DNA of 64,000 bases from Actinomadura opuntiae (GTDB taxonomy: Bacteria > Actinomycetota > Actinomycetes > Streptosporangiales > Streptosporangiaceae): positions 1 through 64,000 of the forward strand of contig NZ_JASNWF010000003.1 in assembly GCF_030283205.1 (NCBI RefSeq), in the 5' to 3' direction. This document shows positions 17,263 to 26,744 of this stretch, in pieces. A model generated the notes under the pieces. It ran no database searches and was not told the DNA's origin. It was given only the letters and a program-made list of their open reading frames with translations. Both the position numbers and the translations under genes were made by a program. Position 1 is the first letter of the stretch. Each line of letters begins with the position of its first letter.

Positions 17263-17841
17263 TCAGGGCTTCCAGTACGGGTCGCGGCCGGCCAGCCCGA
17301 GGACGCGGTCGAGCAGCGGCGCGTCCCCGGGGACCGGGACCTCGGGTCCGAACGCGCCGTACTTGCGGCTGACCTCTGCGGTCGGGACGAGCTGCTCCCA
17401 GGCGGCCTGGACGACCTCCGGCGGGAAGCCGGGATCGCGGCCGGTGGCGACGGCGAGGTCCCAGCCGTGCACGACGCACTCGCCGAGGACGATCCCGGCG
17501 ATGAACGCGGCGGGCATGCCCTCCTTGTTGCCGGTCAGGCTGGTGTTGCCCTCCCAGGCGGCCGGGTCGTTCCAGGCGTCGGCGGTCCTGCGGGCCTGCT
17601 CCTGGAACCGCTCGGCCCAGCCGGGCTCGGCGGTGAAGTCGTGGTCCTCGCCGGGACCCGTGGTGGGCTCCTTGCGCGCGGCGGTCTCGCCCCGCCCGTT
17701 CCACAGGATCAGGTGGTTGACCAGCGCGCGCACGTCCCAGCCGGGACACGGCGTGGGATCGTCCAACCGGTCCTTCGGGATCTCCAGGACGATCCGCGCG
17801 GCGACGTCCGCGGCCGGCCGCAGCTGGCTTCGGACTTCCAT
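17263..17841 (-). CDS. TIGR03086-type metal-binding DinB-like protein
   Basis: About 192 aa with the actinobacterial DinB_2/mycothiol-dependent maleylpyruvate isomerase N-terminal fold. The hallmarks are PTPCPGWDVRALVNHL near residue 30 and a later GECVVHGWDLAVATGR; the two His supply a metal site. Such proteins are often mycothiol-dependent, but substrates are rarely known. I chose ATG 17841 because GAAGGAG precedes it; ATG 17859 and ATG 17871 upstream are weaker. It is divergent from an AraC-type gene, 96 bp apart, which may regulate it. Confidence 0.75.
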   Translation of the reverse strand: MEVRSQLRPAADVAARIVLEIPKDRLDDPTPCPGWDVRALVNHLILWNGRGETAARKEPTTGPGEDHDFTAEPGWAERFQEQARRTADAWNDPAAWEGNTSLTGNKEGMPAAFIAGIVLGECVVHGWDLAVATGRDPGFPPEVVQAAWEQLVPTAEVSRKYGAFGPEVPVPGDAPLLDRVLGLAGRDPYWKP

Positions 17842-17937
17842 GACGACTCCTTCGCTCATTCGTTCGAACATACGTCCACGCTAGGCCGGTCGGCGGCGCG
17901 CCGTCTTGAAGAAACGCGACACCGCTAGCCTGGGCCG

Positions 17938-18810
17938 ATGGGCCGACCCTTACCCGGCGGGACGCGCGGCATCCTGCACGCGCGGACGGGCCTGGAGCGC
18001 TTCCGGGTCGAGCGGCCGGCGCCCGCCCCGGCGCTGGCCCCGTTCGTGGCGCACTTCTGGGTGCTGCGCTGGGACCTGCGGGGCCGTCCGCCGCACCGGC
18101 AGCGGGTGCTGACCCGGCCGTCGGTGCACATGACCTTCACCAGCTACCTGACGAGCGGCGCGACGCGGGCGCGGATCGTCGGGGTGGTCCGCGACGACTT
18201 CGTGGAGGAGATCGCCGGCGAGGGCCGGGTGATCGGCGCCGCGTTCCGGCCGGGCGGGTTCCGGCCGTTCCTGGACGGGCCGGTGTCCGCGCTGACCGGC
18301 CGGTTCGCGGCGGTGGACGAGGTGTTCGGCGAGCCGGGACGGGCGCTCGCCGCGGAGGTCTTCGCCACGCCCGGCGACGGGGAGGCCATCGCCCGGCTGG
18401 AGGCGTTCCTCACCGGCCTGCGGCCCGAGCCGGACCCGTCCGCCGGGCGGGCAGCCGCGATCGTCGAGCGGATCGCGGAGCGGCCGGGCGTCGTCCGCGT
18501 CGGCGAGGTGGCCCGGGACGAGGGCATGAGCCCGCGCGCCCTGCAGCGGCTGTTCCACGAGTACGTGGGGATCGGCCCGAAATGGGTCATCCGCAGGTTC
18601 CGGATGATGGAGGCGGCCGAGCGGGCCGCGGCGGGGACGCGGGTCGACTGGGCGGCGCTGGCGATCGAGCTGGGCTACGCCGACCAGGCGCATTTCACCC
18701 GGGACTTCACCGCCGCCGTCGGCACCTCCCCCGCCCGGTACGCGCGGGAGGAGGGCCTGGCAGGATCGGGCCATGACGGACCCCCGCGCGACCCCCGGCC
18801 CCCTCGATGA
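17938..18810 (+). CDS. AraC-family transcriptional regulator
   Basis: 290 aa. The N-terminal ligand-type domain (about 1-150; LAPFVAHFWVLRWDL, GEGRVIGAAFRPGGFRPFL) is of the DUF6597 kind seen in many actinobacterial AraC proteins. The C-terminus has two HTHs (VGEVARDEGMSPRALQRLFHEYVG; DWAALAIELGYADQAHFTRDF). Its last 38 bp overlap the start of the Nudix gene in another frame, so the two are probably co-transcribed and translationally coupled. Likely targets are the divergent DinB-like gene and itself; this is inferred from position only. Confidence 0.88.
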   Translation: MGRPLPGGTRGILHARTGLERFRVERPAPAPALAPFVAHFWVLRWDLRGRPPHRQRVLTRPSVHMTFTSYLTSGATRARIVGVVRDDFVEEIAGEGRVIGAAFRPGGFRPFLDGPVSALTGRFAAVDEVFGEPGRALAAEVFATPGDGEAIARLEAFLTGLRPEPDPSAGRAAAIVERIAERPGVVRVGEVARDEGMSPRALQRLFHEYVGIGPKWVIRRFRMMEAAERAAAGTRVDWAALAIELGYADQAHFTRDFTAAVGTSPARYAREEGLAGSGHDGPPRDPRPPR

Positions 18811-19417
18811 CCTGACGGCCTTCCACCGGCTCGCCGCGGAGCGGCTGGCCGGCTTCGAGCACACGACCGTCCCGGACGCGCCCGGCCTGCGCCGCGCCGG
18901 GGTGGTGCTGTGCGTCGTGGCGGACGGCGGCGTCCCGTCGGTGATCGTGATCAAGCGGGCGTACAAGGGGCGCAACGCCGGGCAGTGGGGGCTGCCCGGC
19001 GGGCGGCTGGAGGACGGCGAGACCGCCGAGGAGGCGGCGCTGCGGGAACTGCGGGAGGAGATCGGCCTGCGCGCGGGGCCGGGCGACGTGATCGGCCGGC
19101 TGGACGACTTCCCCGCGACGTCCGGTTTCGCGATCACCCCGGTCGTGGCCGTCCTGCACGATCCGGGGCCGCTGGCGCCGAACCCGGACGAGGTCCATTC
19201 CGTCCACTACACGAGCCTGCGCAAGCTCGCCGACGACGGCACCCCGAAGTGGGTGGCGCTGCCGGACGGTGGCAGCCTGCTGCAGATGTGGCTCGGGCCG
19301 AACTGGCGGGTGCACGCCCCGACCGGCGCCATGCTGTGGCAGTTCCGGGAGGTCGTGCTCCTCGGGCGCGATGCCAGGGTGGCGGACTTCGCCCAGCCCG
19401 ACTGGACCCGCAACTAG
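18773..19417 (+). CDS. Nudix hydrolase
   Basis: 214 aa with a complete Nudix box (GGRLEDGETAEEAALRELRE then EIGL; residues about 77-99) preceded by QWGLP. The catalytic RE..EE glutamates are present. The LDDFPATSGFAITPVVAVL region resembles the coenzyme A/ADP-ribose pyrophosphatase branch, but the specific CoA-binding motif is not evident, so the substrate is open. The start is ATG 18773 inside the AraC gene. Confidence 0.88.
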   Translation: MTDPRATPGPLDDLTAFHRLAAERLAGFEHTTVPDAPGLRRAGVVLCVVADGGVPSVIVIKRAYKGRNAGQWGLPGGRLEDGETAEEAALRELREEIGLRAGPGDVIGRLDDFPATSGFAITPVVAVLHDPGPLAPNPDEVHSVHYTSLRKLADDGTPKWVALPDGGSLLQMWLGPNWRVHAPTGAMLWQFREVVLLGRDARVADFAQPDWTRN

Positions 19418-19442
19418 CGGGCCCGGCCGGGCGGGTCGCGGG

Positions 19443-20204
19443 TTAGAAGGTGCCGCCGTCGATGACGATGCGCTGCCCCGTCACGTAGGACGCGCCGTCC
19501 GAGACGAGGAACCGGACGACGTCGGCGACCTCCTCAGGCGAGCAGACGTGCCCGTACGGGGACGCGGCGTCCTGCTGCCGGATGTCGTCGACGCCCATTG
19601 TGGCGCGCACCAGCCGCCGCCCCATGTCGGTGTCCACCACGCCGGGCGCGACCACGTTGACGTGCATGCCGTTGGCGCGTTCCTCTTTCGCCAGGACCTG
19701 CGCCAGCGCCTCCTGGGCGGCCTTGCCCATCGCGTAGGGGCCCGAACTCGGGTGCATCAGGTCGGTGACCACGCTGGACACGAAAACGATGTCGCTGCGG
19801 TCCGCGCGCCGCATCAACGGGATCAGCGCCTGGCTGAGGTGGTGGGGGCCGAAGGCGTGCACGCGCAGCACCCGCTCCAGCTCGGCCGGGTCGGTGTCGG
19901 CCACGGTGTTGCCGCGGCTGGCGATCCCGGCGCTGTGCACGAGGATGTCCAGGGCCCCGAAGGTCTCCTCGACCTCGGCGGCGAGCGCCCGGCACTCGTC
20001 GAGGGAGTCGACGGACGCCCGGACGGCGTGGCCCGCCACCCCGGCGGCCTCGATGTCGGCGACGGTCTTGCGGGCCGCCTCCTCGTCGCGCCGGTAGGCG
20101 ATCGCGACCCGGGCGCCGTCGGCGGCCAGGGCCAGCGCGATGGCGCGGCCGATTCCCCGGCTGCCCCCGGTGACCAGGGCGGTACGGCCGGCGAGAGAAC
20201 TCAT
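19443..20204 (-). CDS. SDR-family oxidoreductase (FabG-like)
   Basis: 253-aa classical short-chain dehydrogenase. The cofactor motif TGGSRGIG lies near residue 12, HSAG is the NNAG-equivalent, and the catalytic Ser is in VSSVV with YAMGK near residue 155. C-terminal DGASYVTGQRIVIDGG is typical. Loop AIAYRRDEEAARK suggests NADP preference. GAAGGAG precedes ATG 20204. Adjacent genes give no pathway, so the substrate is unknown. Confidence 0.92.
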   Translation of the reverse strand: MSSLAGRTALVTGGSRGIGRAIALALAADGARVAIAYRRDEEAARKTVADIEAAGVAGHAVRASVDSLDECRALAAEVEETFGALDILVHSAGIASRGNTVADTDPAELERVLRVHAFGPHHLSQALIPLMRRADRSDIVFVSSVVTDLMHPSSGPYAMGKAAQEALAQVLAKEERANGMHVNVVAPGVVDTDMGRRLVRATMGVDDIRQQDAASPYGHVCSPEEVADVVRFLVSDGASYVTGQRIVIDGGTF

Positions 20205-20323
20205 GGACACTCCTTCGTCAGGGCGCGGAACGCGGAGCACCATCCTGCCCGCCGCCCGTCCGCCGACGTAAGCGGCCCCTGACAAGAGCCGGTCCCCGGT
20301 CGCGTCCCGCCGTGACCCCCGCG

Positions 20324-20824
20324 TCAGCGGGCGAGGGCGCGCAGCCAGGCGGCGCCGCGCTCGAGGTCGTCGTCGGTGAGGCCCACCAGCGGGTCGACGG
20401 CGACGAGGAGGTGCTCGGCCACGCCCTCCTCGGCGGCGATGCACTCCGTCGCGTCCGGCTCGTCCTCGAACCAGACGAACGGCCGCCGCTCGACCCACGC
20501 GGCGACGTGCCGGGCCTTCCAGGCGCCGAGGGTGCGGCCCTCCTCGACGCCGGGGAACCGCGGGATCGGCACGAACGGCAGCTCGGGCAGCCCGATCCGG
20601 GGGGAGATCCACTCGTTGGCGTTGTCGCACCAGTAGCTCGCCCACGCCAGCTCGGCGCCGGTGGACTCGGCCAGTTCCAGCAGGGACGGGCCGTGCTCGG
20701 CGTTCAGCCACAGGCGGAACGTGACGCCGTTGGGCGAGCACCGGTGCCGCCGGTAGCCCCGGTGCGGCCTTTCGAACGGATTGAGCACACCGTCAACGTC
20801 CAGCAGCACCAGCGGCGACCCCAT
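20324..20824 (-). CDS. HAD-like hydrolase domain protein
   Basis: 166 aa with the HAD nucleophile motif VLLDVDGVLNPF at the N-terminus (Asp9 and Asp11) and an acidic C-terminal motif FVWFEDEPDA. It resembles the short actinobacterial group annotated as HAD domain in Swiss Army Knife RNA repair proteins. The small size implies no large cap domain. It is probably a phosphatase of unknown substrate. It stands alone, divergent from the amino acid permease (136-bp gap). Confidence 0.75.
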   Translation of the reverse strand: MGSPLVLLDVDGVLNPFERPHRGYRRHRCSPNGVTFRLWLNAEHGPSLLELAESTGAELAWASYWCDNANEWISPRIGLPELPFVPIPRFPGVEEGRTLGAWKARHVAAWVERRPFVWFEDEPDATECIAAEEGVAEHLLVAVDPLVGLTDDDLERGAAWLRALAR

Positions 20825-20960
20825 ACCCGAGAACCTACGGCATGGGGACCGGAAGTTACATCAAGGTCATTTTGGGCAGCGTTTTGACAGTTTTGGCTCC
20901 ATGACCGAAACTGCACCGGGCCCGTCGGGGCGACACCCTGTGGAAAGGCGGTAACGAGGC

Positions 20961-22415
20961 GTGAGCGAGCAGGATTTGAGGACGGCGCCGGCCGAGACGC
21001 CGCACGTCGACGCCGGCGACACCGGCTACCGCAAGTCCCTCAAGACCCGCCACGTCAACATGATCGCGATCGGCGGGGCCATCGGCACCGGGCTGTTCCT
21101 CGGCGCCGGCGGGCGGCTGGCCAGCGCGGGCCCATCACTCGCCATCGCCTACGCGGTCTGCGGGTTCTTCTCGTTCATGGTCGTGCGGGCGCTCGGCGAG
21201 CTGGTCCTGCACCGCCCCTCGTCGGGGTCGTTCGTCTCCTACTCGCGCGAGTTCATGGGCGAGAAGGGCGCCTTCGTGGCCGGCTGGATGCACTTCCTCA
21301 ACTGGTCCACGACCGGCATCGTCGACATCACCGCGATCGCGCTCTACATCCACTACTGGAAGATGTTCACGAGCATCCCGCAATGGGTGCTGGCGCTGAT
21401 CGCGCTCGCGGTGGTCGTCACCATCAACCTGATCTCGGTGCGGATCTTCGGCGAGCTGGAGTTCTGGTTCTCCATCGTCAAGGTGGGCGCCCTCGTGGCG
21501 TTCATGTGCGTCGGCCTCGTGCTGGTGGTCACCGGCCACAAGGTCGGCGCGCAGGACGCCGGGCCGATGATGATGTTCGACCACGGCGGGATCTTCCCCA
21601 AGGGCGTGCTGCCGATGCTGGTGGTCGTCCAGGGCGTCGTGTTCGCCTACGCCTCGACCGAGCTGGTCGGCGTCGCCGCCGGCGAGACCGAGAACCCCGA
21701 GGAGGTCATGCCGAAGGCGATCAACTCGATCGTCTGGCGGATCCTGGTGTTCTACGTGGGGTCGGTGCTGCTGTTGGCGATGCTGCTGCCCTGGAACGCC
21801 TACAAGGACGGCGAGAGCCCGTTCGTCACCGTGCTGTCCAAGCTGGGCGTGCCCGCCGCGGGCGACATCATGAACCTGATCGTGCTCACCGCGGCGCTGT
21901 CCAGCCTCAACTCCGGGCTGTACTCCACCGGCCGGATCCTGCGCTCGCTCGGCGCAGCCGGCTCGGCGCCCCGGTTCACCACGACGATGAGCAGGTCGCA
22001 GGTGCCCTACGGCGGCATCCTGCTGACCACGGCGATCTGCGTGCTCGGCGTCGGGCTGAACGCCTGGGTCCCCAGGGACGCCTTCGAGATCGTGCTGAAC
22101 TTCGCGGCGATCGGCGTCCTCGGCAGCTGGGCGATGATCATGATCGCGCACCTGCTGTTCGTCCGGCGGGCCCGCGAGGGCGCGCTGCGCCGGCCGTCCT
22201 ACCGGCTGCCCGGCTCGCCGGTCACCGAGATCGTCACGCTGGCCTTCCTCGCCGCGGTGCTCGTGCTGATGTGGTTCGACGACGACGGCGAGGGCCACCA
22301 GACCGTGCTGGCCGTCCCGGTGATCATCGCCGCGCTGGTGGCCGGCTGGTTCTGCGCGCGGGGCCGCATCGCGGCCATCAGGGCGTCCCGCGCGGCCGCC
22401 GCGGCGGAAGAATGA
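20961..22415 (+). CDS. Amino acid permease (APC family, AnsP/GabP-like)
   Basis: 484 aa with about 12 transmembrane helices. The N-terminal signature [19 protein letters not shown] and the [20 protein letters not shown] loop mark the amino acid transporter (AAT) branch of the APC superfamily, proton symporters for neutral or cationic amino acids. Best guess by feel is L-asparagine or GABA permease. The start is GTG 20961. It appears to be a single-gene unit. Confidence 0.9.
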   Translation: MSEQDLRTAPAETPHVDAGDTGYRKSLKTRHVNMIAIGGAIGTGLFLGAGGRLASAGPSLAIAYAVCGFFSFMVVRALGELVLHRPSSGSFVSYSREFMGEKGAFVAGWMHFLNWSTTGIVDITAIALYIHYWKMFTSIPQWVLALIALAVVVTINLISVRIFGELEFWFSIVKVGALVAFMCVGLVLVVTGHKVGAQDAGPMMMFDHGGIFPKGVLPMLVVVQGVVFAYASTELVGVAAGETENPEEVMPKAINSIVWRILVFYVGSVLLLAMLLPWNAYKDGESPFVTVLSKLGVPAAGDIMNLIVLTAALSSLNSGLYSTGRILRSLGAAGSAPRFTTTMSRSQVPYGGILLTTAICVLGVGLNAWVPRDAFEIVLNFAAIGVLGSWAMIMIAHLLFVRRAREGALRRPSYRLPGSPVTEIVTLAFLAAVLVLMWFDDDGEGHQTVLAVPVIIAALVAGWFCARGRIAAIRASRAAAAAEE

Positions 22416-22472
22416 CCGTTCCCTGACCCGCCGGTGCCGATTCGGCACCGGCGGGGCGGGCATCGTGGGGGC

Positions 22473-23327
22473 ATGTGCCGACTGTTCGGGATGACGACCG
22501 GCGGGCCGCGCGTGCACGCCACGTTCTGGCTGCTGGACGCCCCCGACAGCCTGAACTCCCAGAGCCGCCGGATGCCCGACGGCACGGGGCTCGGCTGGTT
22601 CTCGCTCGGCGAGGAGCCCGTCCGCGACCGGGCCCCCATCGCGGCGTTCGAGGACGCCGACTTCAACGCCGAGGCCCACGACGTCGTCTCCCACACGTTC
22701 ATGTCGCACGTCCGGTATGCCTCGACGGGCAAGCCCGACGTGCACAACTCCCACCCGTTCGTCATGGACGACCGGCTGTTCGCGCACAACGGGATGGTCC
22801 GCGGCCTCGACGTGATCCGCTCCTGGCTCACCGACGTGGAACGCGCCCCGGTGCAGGGGCAGACCGATTCGGAGCTGGTCTTCGCCTACGTGACGGCGGA
22901 GATCCGGCGGCACAGCGACACCGCCGCCGGCCTGATCGCCGCCGTCCGGCGCATCGCCGCCGAGGTGCCGGTCTTCGCGCTCAACGTCCTGCTCGCCGAG
23001 TCGCGGCGGCTGTGGGCGCTGCGCTACCCCGACACCCACGAGCTGTGGGTGCTCGAGCAGGAGCTCGGCGAGCAGGAGGCGGCCTGCCGGCTGTCGTCCG
23101 ACCGCGAGCCCGGCCGCGTGCACCTGTCGGCGCACCGCGACCGGACGCCCGCTCACGTCCTCGCCAGCGAGCGGATGGACGACGACCCGGGCTGGCGGCT
23201 GCTGGAGCCCGGCGAGCTGCTGGTCGTGGAGGGCACGTCGGCGACCTCGCTGTTCCCGTTCGACCCGCCGGCCCACCGGGTGTCCCGCGACGATCTCTCG
23301 GTGACCGAGGCCACGTCCCAGACGTGA
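22473..23327 (+). CDS. Class II glutamine amidotransferase (YafJ-like)
   Basis: About 284 aa. The N-terminal Met is followed directly by Cys (MCRLFGM), the nucleophile exposed after Met removal in Ntn-type amidotransferases. This fixes the start at ATG 22473 rather than the upstream in-frame ATG. FMSHVRYASTGKPDVHNSHPF contains the glutamine-binding Arg and is conserved, as is FAHNGMV. There is no synthase domain, so it resembles YafJ/EgtC-like stand-alone amidotransferases. Neighbouring Mca-like hydrolase raises a link to low-molecular-weight thiols, which is only a suggestion. Confidence 0.87.
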   Translation: MCRLFGMTTGGPRVHATFWLLDAPDSLNSQSRRMPDGTGLGWFSLGEEPVRDRAPIAAFEDADFNAEAHDVVSHTFMSHVRYASTGKPDVHNSHPFVMDDRLFAHNGMVRGLDVIRSWLTDVERAPVQGQTDSELVFAYVTAEIRRHSDTAAGLIAAVRRIAAEVPVFALNVLLAESRRLWALRYPDTHELWVLEQELGEQEAACRLSSDREPGRVHLSAHRDRTPAHVLASERMDDDPGWRLLEPGELLVVEGTSATSLFPFDPPAHRVSRDDLSVTEATSQT

Positions 23328-23394
23328 TCCGCTTCACCCGCGGGCACGTAGGGTTGACCGGGTCGGACGAGCGCCCTTGAGGAGTCCCGGAGCA

Positions 23395-24210
23395 ATGGAG
23401 CACGAACTCACCCTGATGGCGGTCCACGCCCACCCGGACGACGAGGTCCTCAGCACCGGCGGCCTGCTCGCGCGCTGCGCCGCCGAGGGGATCCGGACGG
23501 TGCTGGTCACCTGCACCAACGGCGAGCAGGGCGACGACTCGGGCGGCGTGAAGCCGGGCGAGCCGGGCCACGACGCCGAGGAGGTCGCGCAGCGGCGGCT
23601 CGCCGAGGTGCGCGAGTCGGCCGGGATCCTGGCGGTGACGCATCTGGAGCTGCTCGGCTACCGCGACTCCGGCATGGAGGGCTGGTCCACCAACGACGAC
23701 CCGCGCGCGTTCGCGAACGTCCCGCTGGAGGAGTCGGCGGGGCGGCTGGCCGAGCTGATGGAGCGCTACCGCCCGCAGGTCGTCGTCACCTACGACGAGA
23801 ACGGCGGCTACGGGCACCCCGACCACATCCAGGCGCACCGCATCGCCGTCGCGGCCACCGAGAAGACCGGCATCCCGGACAAGCTGTACTACACCGCGAT
23901 CCCCCGGTCCGGCGTCGCGCAGATGTTCGAGGTCGCGAAGTCGGCGGGGGTCGACCTGGGCTTCGAGCCGCCGGACGACTTCGGCGTCCCGGACGAGATG
24001 ATCACCAGCGCGGTGGACGTCTCCCCCTACGCCGCCCGCAAGGTCAAGGCGCTGCAGGCGCACGCGAGCCAGGGCGAGAACATCTTCTTCCTGCGGCTGC
24101 CCGAGGAGGTCCAGCACATGGCCTTCTCGACCGAGACGTTCATCCGGCACTTCAACCGCGTCGAGGCCGCCCCCGACACCGAGGACGACCTGTTCGCGGG
24201 CCTGCGCTGA
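23395..24210 (+). CDS. mca: LmbE/PIG-L deacetylase (mycothiol S-conjugate amidase-like)
   Basis: 271 aa. The zinc motif AHPDDE (about residues 12-17) and a downstream GGYGHPDHIQAHR are diagnostic of the MshB/Mca zinc amidases. The length and the LLGYRDSGMEGW segment favour Mca, which cleaves mycothiol S-conjugates during detoxification, over MshB. The start is ATG 23395 after GAGGAG...GGAG; an upstream ATG at 23377 is less well placed. It lies 67 bp after the amidotransferase gene. Mca versus another PIG-L deacetylase is not certain. Confidence 0.78.
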   Translation: MEHELTLMAVHAHPDDEVLSTGGLLARCAAEGIRTVLVTCTNGEQGDDSGGVKPGEPGHDAEEVAQRRLAEVRESAGILAVTHLELLGYRDSGMEGWSTNDDPRAFANVPLEESAGRLAELMERYRPQVVVTYDENGGYGHPDHIQAHRIAVAATEKTGIPDKLYYTAIPRSGVAQMFEVAKSAGVDLGFEPPDDFGVPDEMITSAVDVSPYAARKVKALQAHASQGENIFFLRLPEEVQHMAFSTETFIRHFNRVEAAPDTEDDLFAGLR

Positions 24211-24244
24211 GGCGCGGGCGCCCGGCGGCGCCGCACGCTCCGCG

Positions 24245-24607
24245 TCAGGGGCGGTAGGTGCCGAAGTACCACTCGTTGCCGTCCAGGTCGCGGGCGGCGT
24301 AGTCGCGCGAGCCGTAGTCGGTGTCGACGAGCTCGCGGAAGATCTCGGCGTCGGCCGCCTTCGCGCGGTCGTGATGGGCGTCGGGGTCGTCGACCGCGAC
24401 GTAGACGGCCGCCTTGACCTGCACGCCGGCGCCGAACATGAAGATCCCGGTGTCGTAGCGCATCTCGGCGTGGACGATCCGCCCGTCGTCGTCCTTGTGG
24501 ACCGCGTGCGGGGTGAAGCCGAACGCCTTCTCCAGCCACTCCATCGACTTCTGCGGGTCGGCGGTCGCGATCAGCGGGTAGAAGGTCCGCCGGATCTCAC
24601 TGGTCAT
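24245..24607 (-). CDS. VOC/glyoxalase-fold protein
   Basis: 120 aa, a single PhnB/glyoxalase-like unit (FYPLIATADPQKSMEWLEKAFGF ... DYAARDLDGNEWYFGTYRP). The terminal DPDGN-like DLDGNEW is typical of small VOC proteins. These bind metal as dimers and range from epimerases to drug-binding proteins. No context defines a role. Confidence 0.85.
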   Translation of the reverse strand: MTSEIRRTFYPLIATADPQKSMEWLEKAFGFTPHAVHKDDDGRIVHAEMRYDTGIFMFGAGVQVKAAVYVAVDDPDAHHDRAKAADAEIFRELVDTDYGSRDYAARDLDGNEWYFGTYRP

Positions 24608-24707
24608 GTCATCCTCCCTGGTCGTCCGATGCCATGCCCAGTCTCCGGGCCGCCTCCCCGGCGCGTCTTGGACGAATGGGAGCCGCGCTGCCGCAGGGGC
24701 GCAGGAA

Positions 24708-25337
24708 TCAGCGGCGGGCGGCGTCGCGCTCGTCGGCGAGGCGGCGCGTCTCCTCGGAGACGGGCGCGCCGAGGATCGCGGCGACGACGTCGATCAGGTA
24801 GCTGGTGAACAGCCGGTCGTCGGTGCGCGGGCCGGAGCGGGCGCGGCGGGCCAGCTCGGTCGCGGCGTACAGGATCGCGGTGAACCGGCGGTGCAGCCGC
24901 GCCGCGTCCTCCTCCAGGACGGGCTCGACCAGCCTGCGCCACCGGTGCAGGCTGTCGGCCCCGTCGTCGGCCTCCGGGACGACCGGGCGCAGCCGGTTCA
25001 CCCCGTCCGCCCAGATCTGCAGGAACGCCCGGCCCGACTCGTCGCGCAGGCAGACGGCCAGGGGGCGGACGAGGGCGGCGGCGAGCGCGCGCCCGTCCCG
25101 CTCGCCGTCCGCCTCGTAGGCGTCGAGCAGGGCGTGCCGGCGCGCCTCGATCTCCGGGGCGTGCCGGGCGTGGATCGCGCGCACGATCCCCGCCCGGTCG
25201 CCGAAGTGGTACTGCACGGCCGTGGCGTTGCGGGCGCCGGCGGCCTGCACGATCTCGCGCAGGCTGACGGCGTCGATCCCCCGCTCGGCGTAGAGCCGCT
25301 CGGCCGCGTCCAGCAGCCGCTCCCGCGTCTCGTTCAT
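24708..25337 (-). CDS. TetR-family transcriptional repressor
   Basis: 209 aa with an N-terminal TetR HTH (ERLLDAAERLYAERGIDAVSLREIVQAAG; ATAVQYHFGDRAGIVRAI). Its ATG (25337) overlaps the acyl-CoA dehydrogenase stop by 4 bp (ATGA), so it is the second gene of that operon. It probably senses an acyl-CoA or fatty acid and represses the operon and the divergent kinase gene through the palindrome at 26688-26699. That is inference from gene order. Confidence 0.9.
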   Translation of the reverse strand: MNETRERLLDAAERLYAERGIDAVSLREIVQAAGARNATAVQYHFGDRAGIVRAIHARHAPEIEARRHALLDAYEADGERDGRALAAALVRPLAVCLRDESGRAFLQIWADGVNRLRPVVPEADDGADSLHRWRRLVEPVLEEDAARLHRRFTAILYAATELARRARSGPRTDDRLFTSYLIDVVAAILGAPVSEETRRLADERDAARR

Positions 25338-26626
25338 TCGTTACCTATAGCGTGTTCCAGGGCGTCGGCGAAGCGGGCGCGGGCCGCCTCGCGGCGGGTC
25401 GGCAGGTGCCCGGACGGCCACAGGCCCTCGACGGGCTCGACGTCGCGCAGCAGCTGCCGCGCCACGGTGATCTTGTGGACCTCGGTGGGGCCGTCGGCGA
25501 TGCCCATCGCCTCGGCGCCGAGCATCATGGCGGCGAACGGCATCTCGTTGGAGACGCCGAGCGCGCCGTGCAGGTGCATCGCCCGCTGCACGACGTCGTG
25601 GTACACCTTCGGCATCGCGGCCTTGACGGCGGCGATGTCCTTGCGGACCCTCTTGTAGTCCCTGTGCTTGTCGATCAGCCAGGCGGTGCGCAGCACCAGC
25701 AGCCGGAACTGCTCGATCTCGATCCAGCTGTCGGCGATCTTCTCCTGGGTCATCTGCATCTTGGCCAGCGGCCCGAACCGGGTCTGCCGGGACACCGCGC
25801 GCTCGCACATCATGTCGAACGCCTTGCGGACCTGCGCGATCGTGCGCATGGCGTGGTGGATGCGGCCGCCGCCGAGGCGCGTCTGGGCGATGACGAAGGC
25901 GCCGCCCTCGTCGCCGAGCAGGTTCTCGGCCGGGACGCGGACGTTCTCGTAGCGCAGGTAGCCGTGCGAGCCCTCGCGCTCGCCGCCGACGCCGACGTTG
26001 CGGACGGTGGTCAGGCCGGGCGTGCCGGCCGGGACGATGAACATCGACATGCCCTCGTAGGCGGACACGTCGGGGTTCGTGACCGCCATGACGATGAGGA
26101 ACTCGGCGTGCCGGGCGTTGGAGGAGAACCACTTCTCGCCGTTGATGACCCAGCCGTCGCCGTCGCGGACGGCGCGGGTGGTGAACAGGGTCGGGTCGGC
26201 TCCGCCGTGCGGCTCGGTCATCGAGTACGAGGAGGAGATCTCGCCGTCCAGCAGCGGGCGCAGGTAGCGCTCCTTCTGCTCGGGCGTGCCGAAGTGGGCG
26301 ATGATCTCGGCGTTGCCGGAGTCGGGCGCCTGGCAGCCGAACACCGACGGCGCCCAGCGGGACCGGCCGAGGATCTCGTTGAGCAGGGCCAGCTTCACCT
26401 GCCCGTACCCTTGGCCGCCGAGGTCGGGGCCGAGGTGGCAGGCCCACAGGCCCTTCTCGCGGACCTGGTCCTGCAGCGGCCGGACGATCGTCTTGTAGCG
26501 GGGGTCGGTCTTGTCGTACGGGTCGCCCAGCACGAGGTCGAGGGGTTCGACCTCGTCGCGGACGAACGCGTCCGCCCAGTCGAGAAGTTCCTGGTAGGCG
26601 GGGTCGGTCTCGAAGTCCCAGGCCAT
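25334..26626 (-). CDS. Acyl-CoA dehydrogenase
   Basis: 430-aa flavoprotein. FAD/substrate blocks SYSMTEPHGGADPTLFTT, WVINGEKWFSSNARHAEFLIVM and GVSNEMPFAAMMLGAEAMGIADGPTEVH are intact; the Glu of GPTEVH is the usual catalytic base. It resembles the ACAD10/11 group, which oxidises long or 4-hydroxy-acyl chains and is commonly paired with an APH-like kinase. Exactly that pairing occurs here across the divergent promoter (26745-27809). ACAD11-type enzymes and the kinase together convert 4-hydroxyacyl-CoAs to 2-enoyl-CoAs in mammals. Confidence 0.92.
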   Translation of the reverse strand: MAWDFETDPAYQELLDWADAFVRDEVEPLDLVLGDPYDKTDPRYKTIVRPLQDQVREKGLWACHLGPDLGGQGYGQVKLALLNEILGRSRWAPSVFGCQAPDSGNAEIIAHFGTPEQKERYLRPLLDGEISSSYSMTEPHGGADPTLFTTRAVRDGDGWVINGEKWFSSNARHAEFLIVMAVTNPDVSAYEGMSMFIVPAGTPGLTTVRNVGVGGEREGSHGYLRYENVRVPAENLLGDEGGAFVIAQTRLGGGRIHHAMRTIAQVRKAFDMMCERAVSRQTRFGPLAKMQMTQEKIADSWIEIEQFRLLVLRTAWLIDKHRDYKRVRKDIAAVKAAMPKVYHDVVQRAMHLHGALGVSNEMPFAAMMLGAEAMGIADGPTEVHKITVARQLLRDVEPVEGLWPSGHLPTRREAARARFADALEHAIGNE

Positions 26627-26660
26627 CGCGAGCCTCCTGCGGTCGGTGCGCTCCGTCCCG

Positions 26661-26699
26661 TGAATAATCGGGCCGTCTCAATGAATAATGCAAGTGCAT
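26661..26699. promoter_or_regulatory. Candidate TetR operator in the divergent gap
   Basis: A 12-bp palindrome ATGCA-AG-TGCAT (26688-26699) follows two direct copies of TGAATAAT (26661-26668 and 26682-26689). The patch is AT-rich and lies 35-60 bp from the acyl-CoA dehydrogenase ATG and 45 bp from the kinase GTG. It fits an operator for the TetR encoded in the operon. Confidence 0.5.
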
Positions 26700-26744
26700 G
26701 ACTGTTACTCTCCGGTAGACCGCCGTACCGGAAAGGGAACCGCC

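Noticed and set aside
26688..26744. Longer N-terminus of the APH-like kinase from ATG 26688
   Set aside because: This ATG lies inside the palindrome, lacks a ribosome site, and the added residues do not fit the family; GTG 26745 is better.
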